Shown here one piece after another: positions 22,408-32,875 of a DNA stretch of 64,000 nt. Below the pieces are notes generated by a model. That model saw only the letters and a program-made list of their open reading frames with translations. It had not been told where the DNA came from and did no database searches. The first letter of the stretch is position 1. Each line of letters opens with the position of its first letter. The stretch lies in assembly GCA_001972305.1 (NCBI GenBank), contig BDDD01001667.1, forward strand, positions 166,321 to 230,320, written 5' to 3'. Source of the stretch: Cephalotus follicularis. Taxonomy: Eukaryota > Streptophyta > Magnoliopsida > Oxalidales > Cephalotaceae. A program made the position numbers and the translations under genes.

Positions 22408-23958
22408 TGTAGCGTCCCCGACCCGAGTTTGCTAATTGCTCAAAGCGAACTTTGAGGACCAGTTGCGTTACGTGGGGTGAACCGTTACATCCTTTAGCAT
22501 TCTTGTCTAAAGCTACATTACATCTTAAACTCATGCATTTCAACATAAAACATAGCCTTGAATTTCAAACTTTAAACATTCTCCTCTTATCTAAAGATGT
22601 TGTAAACTATAACATTCTTATACATTTACACAGGATCATCATATACTACAGCGGAAAACATTGTCTTATTACATATAAAAGCATTTATGCAAACACTATT
22701 TCATAGTACATTTCATTCACAAACTTCTTCTTTAGAGGTTCCTCTAAAGCTCGCATTCTCCATTCAGTCCTTTCCTGAAAAAATTTTTTTTCAAAACAAC
22801 ATAGAAAGGAATGAGCTCAAAATAGCTCAGTAAGGTTTTCATTGTAAAACACATATCACTTTTCTAGTTAAACTCATAACTAGAACAGTTCGTAAAACAC
22901 ATCTCTTTTCTAGTCAAAATTCGTAACTAGAACATTTCATAAAACCATAACATAGCAGTCATAAAACCTTAATGAACCCTTTTACACCGCTTCACCGGGG
23001 CATTGTGCACTCCCCGATTACTATCCTTACATCACATGCATGTCCATGAGCATCTCGCTCCATTAACATTAATCCATCTCGGATTCATTCCCCTTGGATC
23101 ACAATCCAACGGTGGTTCAGTCATCATTTCATAAAACATTTCCTTAATACTTTGAGTGATCAGCTGAAAGCATTCATAAACATCATTGTATAACATTTCT
23201 TTCACAATTCAAAAGCATTTCTCTTCATTTGAGTAATTAACTCAAATGCTTTCATAAAACAGCTTTGCATAGCATTTCTAAAACTTATAATTCAAATAGA
23301 AATACGCATTTTAAGAGGAAACATAAACCATAAACATTAAAGTAGACATCTTCACGAATTTAGAAAGCTCAAGTTCATAAAATTTGGTTGAGAATCGAAT
23401 ATGTTATAAAATTTTAAAGTGGCTGGTTCCATATGAAAATAGGGCATGAGCAGTAAAATGAAACATGGATTCTCATCAAGAATTCGACAAAATTTCTAGA
23501 TATATAAAACATAACAATTAAAGTAGACATCTTAGAGTTTCTAAAACATTAAACCATTTGAAAATTCATAAAGAATTGAGAAAGATATGATTAATACAAT
23601 CTGCTGCATAATTTGAATCAAAACAGGGGAAGCTTTCATAAAAATGGGTTTAGATTTCCATACTTTACTTTGGATTTCCTTTCTCTCCCTCTCCTTTTGA
23701 ATGTTCCACTTTACTGTCAGCAGAAGCACTTTCTTTCTCAGCCAAAATGGCTGCACTTAGCTCTCAAATGCCCATAAATAGGCAAATTTCTTTGGGAGCA
23801 AGTCTTCTCCCTCTCTATCCCATGAGTCATCACACAAATTGCCCATGTGCCTTAAATTCTCCAATGAAATTGTGACACTTGGCATCTAAACATAAAATAT
23901 CTGGCCACTTTAAACACTGGCTTGACATTTGTCCCATATTTAATGATTTTAACTCACA
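22408..23958 (-). mobile_element. Family C LTR in inverted orientation, 1.55 kb
   Basis: The left end on the plus strand is TGTAGCGTCCCCGACCCGAG (the U5 terminus) and the right end is AACTCACA (minus start TGTGAGTTAA). It lies opposite to the C element on its left and joins that element's RT with its U5 terminus. No PBS or polypurine tract flanks it. The flanking five bases differ (CACGT and AAAGG), so a simple solo LTR is not supported. Confidence 0.8.
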
Positions 23959-24134
23959 AAAGGTGTAACGCCCGATATTTTCGTTATTGTAATATTTCGT
24001 TTTAAGATGTAATCTTATGCTTGACTTAATGAAAATATTGGAGATTTTGACCTCAATGATGTTTTCCAAACTCTAAATATTGTTTCGAGGAAAGGAATGT
24101 GTATGTTAAACCAAAACGATGCAGCTTTGGGATA

Positions 24135-24269
24135 AACGCGTCGATGTCTTTGTAAAGACGTCGACGTCTATGGGAACACGGGCGCACGTGAATGCATGTA
24201 CATGCACATCGATTTAGATGAAGACATCGACACCCTCTTATGAAAGAGTAAAAGGCATCGACGTCTTTG
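24135..24269. repeat. GTCGAC palindrome cluster 9, U3-proximal
   Basis: Copies GCGTCGATGTCTTTG, AAGACGTCGACGTCTATG, ACATCGATTTAG, GACATCGACACC and GGCATCGACGTCTTTG. They lie 171-305 bp from the B-ii LTR start and belong to the GACGTCGACGTC class. Confidence 0.85.
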
Positions 24270-24999
24270 AAAGAACATCTGTCACGTTATACACTGACAG
24301 AATAACATGCAATGGGGAAACTTTTGAGGCATCATCCAGGCATATTGACATGCACAATGTGACGTGTTGATCATGCTGGTGTGTTTCCAGGCATGCTCCA
24401 AAACGTGTTCCTCACATGATGCATGCAATGGGATATGTGTCTCTTCAGCTGTAACCTGCAGAAGAAAAGGGAATGAGAACCAAAAACAAGAGGGTGAGAG
24501 GGGTGAGCACGGGTGTGTATGGTTACATGTGAAACAAGAGAGAAGGGGAGGACTCCTGCAAGCATAAAACACCTCTTCCTTCCCCTCCTTCTCAGCTAAA
24601 CACAGTGAGAAAAGAGACAGAATAGAGAAAGAAAGAGAGAAGATAGGGGAAAGTGTGCTAATAACCTGTTGATTGTTTAGCGGTCGTGCTATGCAACCTA
24701 CACGGAGGACTTACCCCAAACCGTTTGCAAACGGGGATGGGGTAAGAGTGCATGACGTTGGGGCCAGGAGAAGGCGACGGTCATGACGACTTGTTTGTCT
24801 GGTTCCTTTTGGGACACACATACTGCTTGTGATGATGTAGCCTCATGAGGTTATACCTGTACTGTGAACATGTATATATTTTACATATGTATATTCTGTG
24901 ATATATATACTACAATATATATATACTGTACTGCATCATAATGCATTCATTCATGATACTCATTATCATATACCTCGAACTGCATTTATGAGTTTTTTC

Positions 25000-25031
25000 A
25001 CTTAGCTGAGTGAGGACAAAGGCTAACCCCT
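25000..25031 (+). promoter_or_regulatory. Conserved LTR block in B-ii
   Basis: Reads CACTTAGCTGAGTGAGGACA followed by AAGGCTAACCCC, 385 bp before the LTR end. See the block at 14308. Confidence 0.55.
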
Positions 25032-25418
25032 GAAATAACAGATTGATGGAGTGGGATTTGATATGGAGCACGCAAGGAGACTTAAGGAGAAGACTGACTT
25101 GTTTCTCTTATTTCATGTACTAAATTAATGAACAATGACTATGTTAATTGGATTATTGTAACATGGTTTATTTCATCCTGTACTGTTTTATCACGCTCCG
25201 TTATGGGCGATCGACTAAGATGTTGGGTTTTATATAAACTTGTTGGGTATCACATAGTATGGGATGCGTGATACATATTTAAATTCAGCTTATTTCATGT
25301 TATTGCTTTCGCTAATGAAGGTTTTTGTTTTCACGTATTATCGCATAAGCTGAATTAAGTTGTGTTGATTGCCTTACCGCTTTAATGTTGTCCTCTTGGA
25401 AAACTGGGTGTGATAGAG

Positions 25419-25430
25419 TGGTATCAGAGC
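25419..25430 (+). other. Primer binding site of B-ii
   Basis: TGGTATCAGAGC, a perfect match to the common plant initiator tRNA-Met PBS. It lies three bases after the LTR. Confidence 0.95.
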
Positions 25431-25526
25431 ATATTCCATATATGCTTAGCTAGGATACTTTCCTTGGCAATCAATAGATTGTTTTCCTAAAGTCGTGACT
25501 AACCGTCATCCTTCTTATAGGAACAA

Positions 25527-26720
25527 ATAGACCGAAGGAGAACACGTGCTTGGGCTAGAGCTGTTGGAGCCAATGCACCTGAGGGAACGAATATGCCGCA
25601 AGGAATGAATGTCCCCCAGGATGATAGGGATCCGATGACCCAGATTGCGGATTATTTCCATCAACAGATGGCCTTTAATATGACTAATGCGGAGGGGATG
25701 CGCCAGTACTATGCGCAAGCTCGGCCGCAACATAGAGCTCCCGATCACTACCCGGGAGAGGATAATAACCAGTTTGGGAGGGACATTGAAAGGTTTATGA
25801 GACAGAATCCACCGAATTTTCTGGGAGAACTTGATGCTACTGTGGCTGAGAGATGGCTGTAGGACTTGAAGAAAATCTTTGAAGTAATGGACTGTACTGA
25901 CACTCAAAAACTGAAGTTTGCTGTATACCGACTATGGGGTGAGGCCACTCATTGGTGGGAGATGGTCAAGGCGAAATGGGAATCTCAGAGGCTTGACAGT
26001 ACTTGGGGAAGATTCCAGACAGAATTCTTGGAGACATATGTTCCACGGATTGAATAGGAGCGCCAGGAGATGGAGCTCTCGGAGTTGCGATAGGGGGAAA
26101 TGACAGTGACCGAGTATCAGGCAAGGTTCATGGAGCTAGCCAAGCATTCACCTTATCTGGTAGCTGATGAAGTGAAGAAGATATGGAGACTTCTGAGGGT
26201 TCTGCGACAGGATCTTCGGTCAAGGATCAGAGTTAAGTAGTTGGGAACTTTTGTGGAGGTTGCTCAGAAAGCGAGATTGCTGGAGAGCATATCCAATGAG
26301 GACCAAGCAGAGAGCTCCCGAGCACAACAAAATAAACAGAGCCCGACGAGACCAGCTTCTTCGAAATGGCAAGGCCGTGGTTCTCCGACGAAATCATCGA
26401 AGAACAAATCTGGGCAGACTGTCACACAGGGTACTCCTAGTCAGGGGAGGAATGCGGGAACTGGGGCTTGTTATCACTGTGGTCGTAAAGACCACTTACA
26501 GAAATATTGCTGGAGGATGAACGGACTGAGTTTGAGGTATGGGGCATCTGGCCATTCCGTGAGAGATTGCCCGAAGAGTCAGGCTACAGCACCTACTGGA
26601 CCAGCTAGTGGCAGTGGGGCCGCAGCGGGGCCTTCACAGCGAAGTGACACCGGCAAGGGCATTGCGAAAGGTAGTGTTTTTACCCTTTCACAGACAGAGG
26701 TTCCAGAGTCTACCTCGGTC
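25527..26720 (+). pseudogene. gag: B-ii gag, start codon lost, in-frame stops
   Basis: By comparison with B-iii, the start codon at 25527-25529 is ATA instead of ATG. The frame then runs without any shift: DRRRTRAWARAVGANA, then FMRQNPPNFLGELDATVAER, DLKKIFEVMDC, VYRLWGEATHWWEMVKAKW and FLETYVPRIE. The zinc knuckle is CYHCGRKDHLQKYC (CX2CX4HX4C). A second knuckle is degenerate (LRYGASGHSVRDC, two cysteines lost). Stops fall at 25860, 26055, 26091 and 26238. This is Tekay/Del-like chromovirus gag. Confidence 0.85.
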
Positions 26721-27277
26721 GTTTGAGGTACACTGTATATTTATGGTTTTTCTGCTAGAGTGTTGATGGACCTTGGAGCATCACATTCTTTTATTTCATC
26801 ACAATTTGCATCATGTTTAGATGTAACACCAGACTATATACCATATACCTTGGATGTGAGCACACCTGCTAGAGTTTCTATGTATATAGATACCGTATAT
26901 AGGAGTTGTGAGGTATCTATGGCAGGCATTTCCTTGTATGCAGATTTGATAGTATTGCCTATCCGCGACTTCGATGTTATATTGGGGATGGATTGGCTGT
27001 CAGCACATCATGCTTACATGGACTGCTACAGCAAGACTATTGATTTTTGTTTGCCCGATGGTACTGTTTTCCAGTTTAAGGGAGACAAGGGGTTTTCTAC
27101 ACCGATTATATCCTTTATTCGTGCATCGAGGTGTCTCGAGAAAGGATGCGAAGGATATCTTGCCTATGTGACTGATCGGAGGAAAGAGAAGGGTTTGAGC
27201 CTGGAGGAGATCCCAGTGCTGTGTGAATTTCCAGATGTATTTCGTGATGACTTTGGATCTTTGTCGCCAAAGAGATA
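26721..27277 (+). pseudogene. pol: B-ii protease, truncated at its end
   Basis: Continues the gag frame after a stop at 26724-26726. The active site reads [10 protein letters not shown]; the family norm is D(S/T)GAS, so one catalytic-loop residue is changed. [20 protein letters not shown] follows, then [16 protein letters not shown] and the linker CEFPDVFRDDFGSLSPKR. Similarity to B-iii stops near 27277-27280, at the start of the inserted repeat. Confidence 0.85.
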
Positions 27278-27796
27278 TGGGTACAATATGTGAGATGTAT
27301 GCATGTCAAGAGATGTATGAATGACAATTCAGAGCAATGTAACTCATAATATAAAGGTCATGCACCATAACCTTGAGAACAATAGAACCTGTGATCTACC
27401 ATTCATATACGACTGTCCCATACCGGTGTATAGGAATGGGATCAAATCAATCATCACTCTTTAATAGGCCAATGCCAGACCCCAAAGGTTCTAGCCCATC
27501 ACAACCATTCCCCTAGATTCTCATACCCTAGTGATATACCATTCGTATACAACCGTCCCAGACCGGCGTATAAGAATAGGATCAACAACAACCATCTGGG
27601 GATACATACCATGGTCCTACCGTAACCATATCATAGCCATACCATAACAATTAAGACCATCACAATCCATAACGATACGGTCCATGTCAGATAACGGTCC
27701 ATAACTGTTTGCAATCCATGACGATTCGATTCATAATGATTCGATAATGATACGATACAATCTATAACAATACAATACGATTCGATAACGATACGA

Positions 27797-28030
27797 TAAG
27801 ATTACCTAGTTCCCGAAGGTCCTGGTCCGATAACGATACGATTACCCAGTTCCCAAAGGTCCTGGTCCGATAACGATACGATTACCCAGTTCCCGAAGGT
27901 CCTGGTCTGATAACGATACGATTACCAAGTTCCCGAATGTCCTGGTCCGATAACGATACGATTACCCAATTCCGGAAGGTCTTGGTCCGATAACGATACG
28001 ATTACCCAGTTCCCAAAGGTCCTGGTCCGA
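27797..28030. repeat. Tandem repeat, 40-bp unit, about 6 copies
   Basis: The unit GATAACGATACGATTACCCA + GTTCCCAAAGGTCCTGGTCC is repeated about six times with one to three changes per copy. The period is exactly 40 bp as read from successive GGTCCGATAACG occurrences. Confidence 0.95.
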
Positions 28031-28270
28031 TAGCGATACCGATACGATCTATAACGATGTGATACGATAATGATACGATACGATTCGATTACAATAACGA
28101 TACGATACGATTCGATATCGATACGATCCATAACGATACGATATCCATACGATACAATAACGATACGATACAATTCGATTACGATAATGATATGATATCG
28201 ATACGATCCATAACGATACGATATCGATACGATACAATAACGATATGATACGATTCGATTATGATACATT
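28030..28270. repeat. GATACGAT-rich low-complexity array
   Basis: About 240 bp of interleaved GATACGATA, CGATTCGATT and GATCCATAACGATACGATAT. It looks like expansion of the first half of the neighbouring 40-bp unit. The translated Y/R/I-rich frames are meaningless. Confidence 0.85.
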
Positions 28271-29912
28271 CAATAGCGATCCATAAGGTCCATTCCATTA
28301 TCTACGCACTCTTAGTGTCGTAGACGAATAGGGTCGAGATAACACTAACCACATCATCCATACCAGATGGCATGTTCACTTTGTCCCAGCCATCCATATC
28401 ATAACCATAAGGCTTGTTCAGAATGTTTCCCAGCCTTTACCATACCATAGAGATGGTTCACTTAGTCCCAGCCCTTCCATATCATGATTCGACTTGTTCA
28501 CAATGGTCCCAATACAATATTATCATAGACTTGTTCACTTGGTCCCAGCCTATGTTACCATATTCTATTAATTCCATAAGATGTGGTTTGACACTCATAA
28601 TTCCCATGACAAAAATGAAGATTATGAATGAGATATCTCATTAAGTCTCAAACAATAGCAATCAATAATCATAACCATTTTCCATAAACCATTTGTCATT
28701 TCCATAAACCATTTCCATATCATAACCTTTAAATTGAGAGAAGGCAGAAGCTCAACTTCTCTCAATTCTCCATTTAGTCCATTATACCCGTATACAGTTC
28801 TTTAAACCATGTAATCAGTAATCATGCATAACAATAACAATCAATTTAGCATACAATCATCAATGAACAGTCATGTCCATACAACCCATTCAAAATGCAT
28901 GAATGCAAGTAAAGTAGTATAACCGTACTCTAGTGATCTACCATTCGTATACTTCCATCCCTTACCGGCGTATACAAAGGGGATCAAGCCCATAATCATC
29001 TGGGCATATACCATTGGAGCATATGTATACCTACCTCTTAACAGCTGAGCTTGTGAGTTGGGAGGACTTGCAGAGGAATCCATGAACTGCCACCTCCTCT
29101 AAGCTTCACTCGTTGTTACGAGCACAGCTCCATCTTGTGTCAACAAAGTTCCCTTTCTCTCCTTCAGCATCGCTACAATAACAACCACATAGTCCGTTAC
29201 GATCTACACATTGATAACCACGACTCGCCGCGAATCGTGCAGTCACAGCCGAAAATGAGTCAACTCACTGAGTTGACTCACCGGACGTTGAAAAACACCG
29301 GCCACCACCCAAAAACACCTCACTATCATCATATTAACACATTCCCGCCTTAAACTCGTCGAGACTCGCCAAGGAACCGGCGGTCACAACAGGTAGCGAG
29401 TCAAGCTCACTGGGTTAACTCAGTGAACCATTCCCGGTCGTTTTCGGCCGAACAACGCCTCAACAGCCACCCAATCATCATATCAACACACCACTGCCCG
29501 AGAATCGCTGAGACTCGCCGCTAAACGAGCGGTCAAAGGTGGCAGCGAGTTGGCTTCACTGAGTCAACTCGTCAGTTTGAATCCGGCCGTTTCCGGCCGA
29601 ATGGTGCCAAGCCAGCCACCGAAATAGGTGTAGCTGGCCTCCTAGGTGAGGACCGAACCTTCCCGCGATGCTAACCGGCGGTGGAACGCATAGCAGTGGC
29701 AAGGCGTCGGGCGATAGAGGAAAGAAAAGAAAAGAGTGGAGAAGGAAGGAGCTCACTGTTGGTAGTGGAGGACTTCCGACGTTCGCTCGCCGGCGTCGTC
29801 ATCTTCTCCGAAGCCTCTCTCTCCCGCTCTGGTTCTCTCTCCCGCTCTCTCTTTCGTGTCTCTCGCTCTTTTGCTTGAAGTGCATGGCGTTTTAACTCCA
29901 GGCGTTTCTCTT

Positions 29913-29933
29913 TATATATATATATATATATAA
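29913..29933. repeat. (TA)n run, overlapping a TATA-like box on the minus strand
   Basis: Twenty-one bases of alternating T/A about 40-55 bp inside the G insertion's right terminus. On the minus strand it is followed by AAAGAGAAACGCC. Confidence 0.7.
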
Positions 29934-29969
29934 ATGCATATATATTATATATATATTAGGGACACTACA

Positions 29970-30579
29970 AATGGATAGTCCGAGCGTACCATTCAAACAC
30001 TTGAAGATATGCTGTGGGCTTGTATGATTGATTTCGCTGGGAGTTGGGAGGATCATCTGTTACTGATTGAGTTCTCTTACAACAACAACTATCACACCAG
30101 CATTGGAATGGCTCCCTATGAAGCCTTGTATGGGAGAAAGTGCAGATTGCCTATTTGCTTGGACAAGCTGGGTGAGAGACAAGTGCTGGGACCCGACTTG
30201 GTACAAGAGACTATTGATAAAGTGGAAGTGATCAAGAAGTGACTACTAGCAGCACAGAGCCGGCAAAAGAGTTACGCCGATATAAAGAGGAGGAACCTAG
30301 AATTCGAGAAGGGGGATCATGTTTTCCTGAAGATCTCGCCTTCGAAAGGGATACACCGTTTTGGCCTCAAGGGGAAGTTGGCTCCAAGGTACATTAGACC
30401 TTATGAGATACTGGAAAGAGTGGGGGAAGTGGCATATCAGATTGCACTACCGCCCAGTTTGTCGAATGTTCATAACGTATTTCATGTTTCCATGTTATGG
30501 AAATACGTACCCGACCCATCTCAAATATTTAGCTACGACCCGGGATTCATCAGTGATAACTTATCTTATGAAGAGTGGA
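29970..30579 (+). pseudogene. pol: B-ii integrase C-terminal part
   Basis: Resumes the B-ii pol inside the integrase core: SERTIQTLEDMLWACMIDFA, FSYNNNYHTSIGMAPYEALY and GRKCRLPICLDKLGERQVLG. A stop follows at 30240-30242, then KGDHVFLKISPSKGIHRFG, GKLAPRYIRPYEILERVGEV and YQIALPPSLSNVHNVFHVSM. The catalytic glutamate of the DDE triad is in the retained part (SERTIQ); the two aspartates are lost with the deleted section. The frame ends at SYEEW where the B-iii LTR starts at 30580. Confidence 0.9.
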
Positions 30580-30971
30580 TGTCACGCCCCCGTTTATCGA
30601 GAAGACAACATTAAAGTGGTAAGGCAATTAACACACAAATACAGCTCATGTAAAAACCATAAAATTTAAACTTTTAAGCAAGATGTCAGTTGTGGAAGCA
30701 TAAAAATTCATAAGCTGTAAACTCGTAGCGTGCATCCCATACTACACGCTACCCAAAACAAGTCCATCATTGTTAATCGCCCACAAACGGAGCGTGATCA
30801 CAGTACAATATAAAATCCATGATTAACATCACCATAAGTACAGTACATCGGAAATCCTTTAACGAAGCAGTTTATTACAAACAAGAGAACAAATAAACTA
30901 AGAACAACATAACAACTTCGTTCTGCGTCCATGCCAGTCCAAACGGTCCACTACATCAATATGTAAAGTAG

Positions 30972-31002
30972 GGGGTTAGCCTTTGTCCTCACTCGGCTAA
31001 GT
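30972..31002 (-). promoter_or_regulatory. Conserved LTR block in B-iii 3' LTR
   Basis: The reverse complement of GGGGTTAGCCTTTGTCCTCA + CTCGGCTAAGT. The partner copy is at 37172-37202. Confidence 0.55.
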
Positions 31003-31393
31003 CATAACATAGCTTGGGATCAACATTAATTGCATGTCATGTAATGTATGTATAAATGATGCAGTGCAGGAAATATGGGAGTAGTAAATATTTGAAATAA
31101 GTATTTTCAGTGGTAAAAGTACTTTTTGAACAACTCAGTAGTGTAAATCATTTCCCAGTTCATTCAAAAATACGTTATTAATCCATACATACTTTCATAC
31201 TCAAAATAGCGCATTCTAAGTTCACATATGCATTTCTAAATATCATAACTTTAGAAATCACCAATGATTTACAAACAGTAACCAAACAGGCAGCAAACAG
31301 TGTATATGCGATGCATACACATGCTCAAATGCACCCTAACAGGAATCGGGATCGTTTCGCATCGTTAGCTGAGGAAACCTTCAAACAGTACCA

Positions 31394-31720
31394 AAAGACG
31401 TCGATGTCTATTAAAAGGTGTCGATGCCTTTCTCCATCAACGTTGATGTACAGGTCCTTAGTGTCTGGGCGTTCTACTGCTAAAGACATCGATGTCCATC
31501 TTTTACGCATCGACGCTCAAGGTCTGGAACCTTAAAACGTCAGTGTATTGCTTATGGCGTCGACGCGTTAGGGTAGGAACCCTAAGCGTCGACGTGTAAT
31601 ACGTCAAAACCTAAACATGTGGCCTAAGGCATCGATGTCTTTCTATAGACGTCGATCTGTTTCACATCAGTAACCGAGAAATAACCCAAAGACGTCGATA
31701 TTTATTAAAAGGCGTCAACG
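31394..31720. repeat. GTCGAC palindrome cluster 10a
   Basis: About twelve copies of the GACGTCGATGTC / GGCGTCGACGCG / ACATCGATGTCC series, 1.1-1.4 kb from the LTR start. Confidence 0.85.
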
Positions 31721-32429
31721 ATTATCGTGTAGCAGTCGTCTTCTTCCTCACAACTTAACGGACAGTAGCCATTTAAACCATATATATGCAAGACAACATC
31801 AAATCAAGGCAGGAAACCAACATGCAGATACATATTACATATCTAGCATAACATGGCATTAATCCAGTGAGCAAAATCAATTCAATACTCATGAAATTTA
31901 TACACCAAAACATAACCCATGCATGAACGTTAATCTCAGAATTAATGTTATGGCTTTCCCCTACCTCTTGTTCCAAGTTAGGAACTGGAAAGTCCACCTC
32001 TTTGCGTTCCAAACTGGTCACAGCAGCCCCTCCAGGTCCGTCCCGTTGCTGCTAGCCCACAAGCTCCAACTACCAAGCTCCAAATTGCTTCAACCATGGT
32101 AGTTTAGGTCTCTCTCTCCTTAAGTTTTTGTTTTCTTACCGTCACTGTGTTTTCCTCTTCCTTATTTTCTCCTCCTTCATTTTTGGCAGAGAAGGGTGTT
32201 TTATGTTGGTTGGAGTTTGTTTCCTTCTGCTCCAACGCCAGAATCCCCACTTCTTCACACCCTCCCCACACCTGGGTGCATGGCGCACCAAGTGTCTCCC
32301 TTTTGCTGCCAAGGCCCATGCATGCCCTCACATGCCTTCCCATTTCTGCCATTTCAGTCCTAGCAATGTAGGGTACCATATTGCATGCTCAACATGTCTT
32401 GATTTTGATGTTAAAATGCATGGATAAAG

Positions 32430-32448
32430 CCCCCCCCCCCCCCCCCAT
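32430..32448. repeat. Poly-C tract (19 C)
   Basis: A homopolymer run in the B-iii 3' LTR. The homologous site near 39015 has only seven C. It could be slippage or a sequencing/assembly effect. Confidence 0.9.
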
Positions 32449-32496
32449 TGCATGTTATTCTGTCAGCAGAGTAACGTGCCTGACATTCGATATCTA

Positions 32497-32650
32497 CGCA
32501 TCGATGTCTTCTTCAAAGACGTCGACATCTTTTCCCCCTTTACACGAGGGCGTCGATGTCCTTTCCTACATCGACATGCATGTGCATGCAGTTACGTGCG
32601 CCCCTTTGCTTCAAGGACGTCGATGTGTTTCTAAAGGCATCGACGCGTTT
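32497..32650. repeat. GTCGAC palindrome cluster 10b, U3-proximal
   Basis: Copies GCATCGATGTCTTC, AAGACGTCGACATC, GGCGTCGATGTCC, GACGTCGATGTG and GGCATCGACGCG. They lie 179-332 bp from the LTR start. Confidence 0.85.
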
Positions 32651-32829
32651 CCTCCAAAACAGTGTCGTTTCACCCTTTTAACATTCCTTTAATATTTTAC
32701 TCTAAAATTCAACCTTATTGGAGTTTGGAAAACATCATCAAAGCCTTGGAAATCCATTCTTTATTTAATTCTACAATAAAAACACATTACATTGTGAAAT
32801 TACAAAATGGGAAAATCTCGGGCGTTTCA

Positions 32830-32846
32830 TCCACCCCCCCTTCAAA
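32830..32846 (-). other. Polypurine tract of B-iii
   Basis: The minus strand reads TTTGAAGGGGGGGTGGA directly before the LTR. It is preceded by TTTCGGGGGCGAAATTC, typical of plant Ty3/gypsy elements. Confidence 0.9.
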
Positions 32847-32875
32847 GAATTTCGCCCCCGAAATTCAAAACGAGA

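Larger units (their letters stand above)
23964..25415 (+). mobile_element. Family B 5' LTR, plus orientation (B-ii), 1.45 kb
   Basis: Starts TGTAACGCCCGATATTTTCG and ends CTGGGTGTGATA, followed by the PBS at 25419. It is shorter than the other B LTRs (2.2-2.8 kb). It keeps the U3 palindrome cluster and the conserved CTAACCCC block at 25000-25031, but lacks the second palindrome cluster, so an internal deletion is likely. It starts five bases after the inverted C LTR. Confidence 0.85.
27278..29969 (-). mobile_element. LTR-like insertion of unresolved family (G) in B-ii pol
   Basis: The right end reads TAGGGACACTACA on the plus strand, so the minus strand starts TGTAGTGTCCC. A TATATATAAAGAG box then lies about 45 bp inside and a GAGAGA-rich leader follows, as expected for U3/R. 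The left end is less clear (TGGGTACAAT at 27278 or a join at 27281). No coding sequence was found. The flanks are pol pieces about 2 kb apart in B-iii, so a deletion came with the insertion and no target duplication can be matched. It contains a 40-bp tandem array, a GATACGAT-rich stretch, and three copies of a TACCATTCGTATAC...GGCGTATA block (27395, 27535, 28935). Confidence 0.5.
30580..32829 (-). mobile_element. B-iii 3' LTR, 2.25 kb
   Basis: The left end is TGTCACGCCCCCG and the right end GGGCGTTTCA (minus start TGAAACGCCC, a one-base change from TGTAACGCCC). A polypurine tract follows at 32830. It aligns with the 5' LTR at 36780-39236 but lacks about 410 bp present there (37270-37670), and it holds a run of 19 C at 32430-32448 where the other copy has 7. 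It is inserted in the integrase end of B-ii. Confidence 0.9.

Noticed and set aside
24364-24572. Short frames on both strands in the B-ii LTR
   Set aside because: LTR U3/R sequence; no conservation of frame with the other B LTRs.
27922-28269. Y/R/I/S-rich frame on the minus strand
   Set aside because: Translation of GATACGAT low-complexity repeats.
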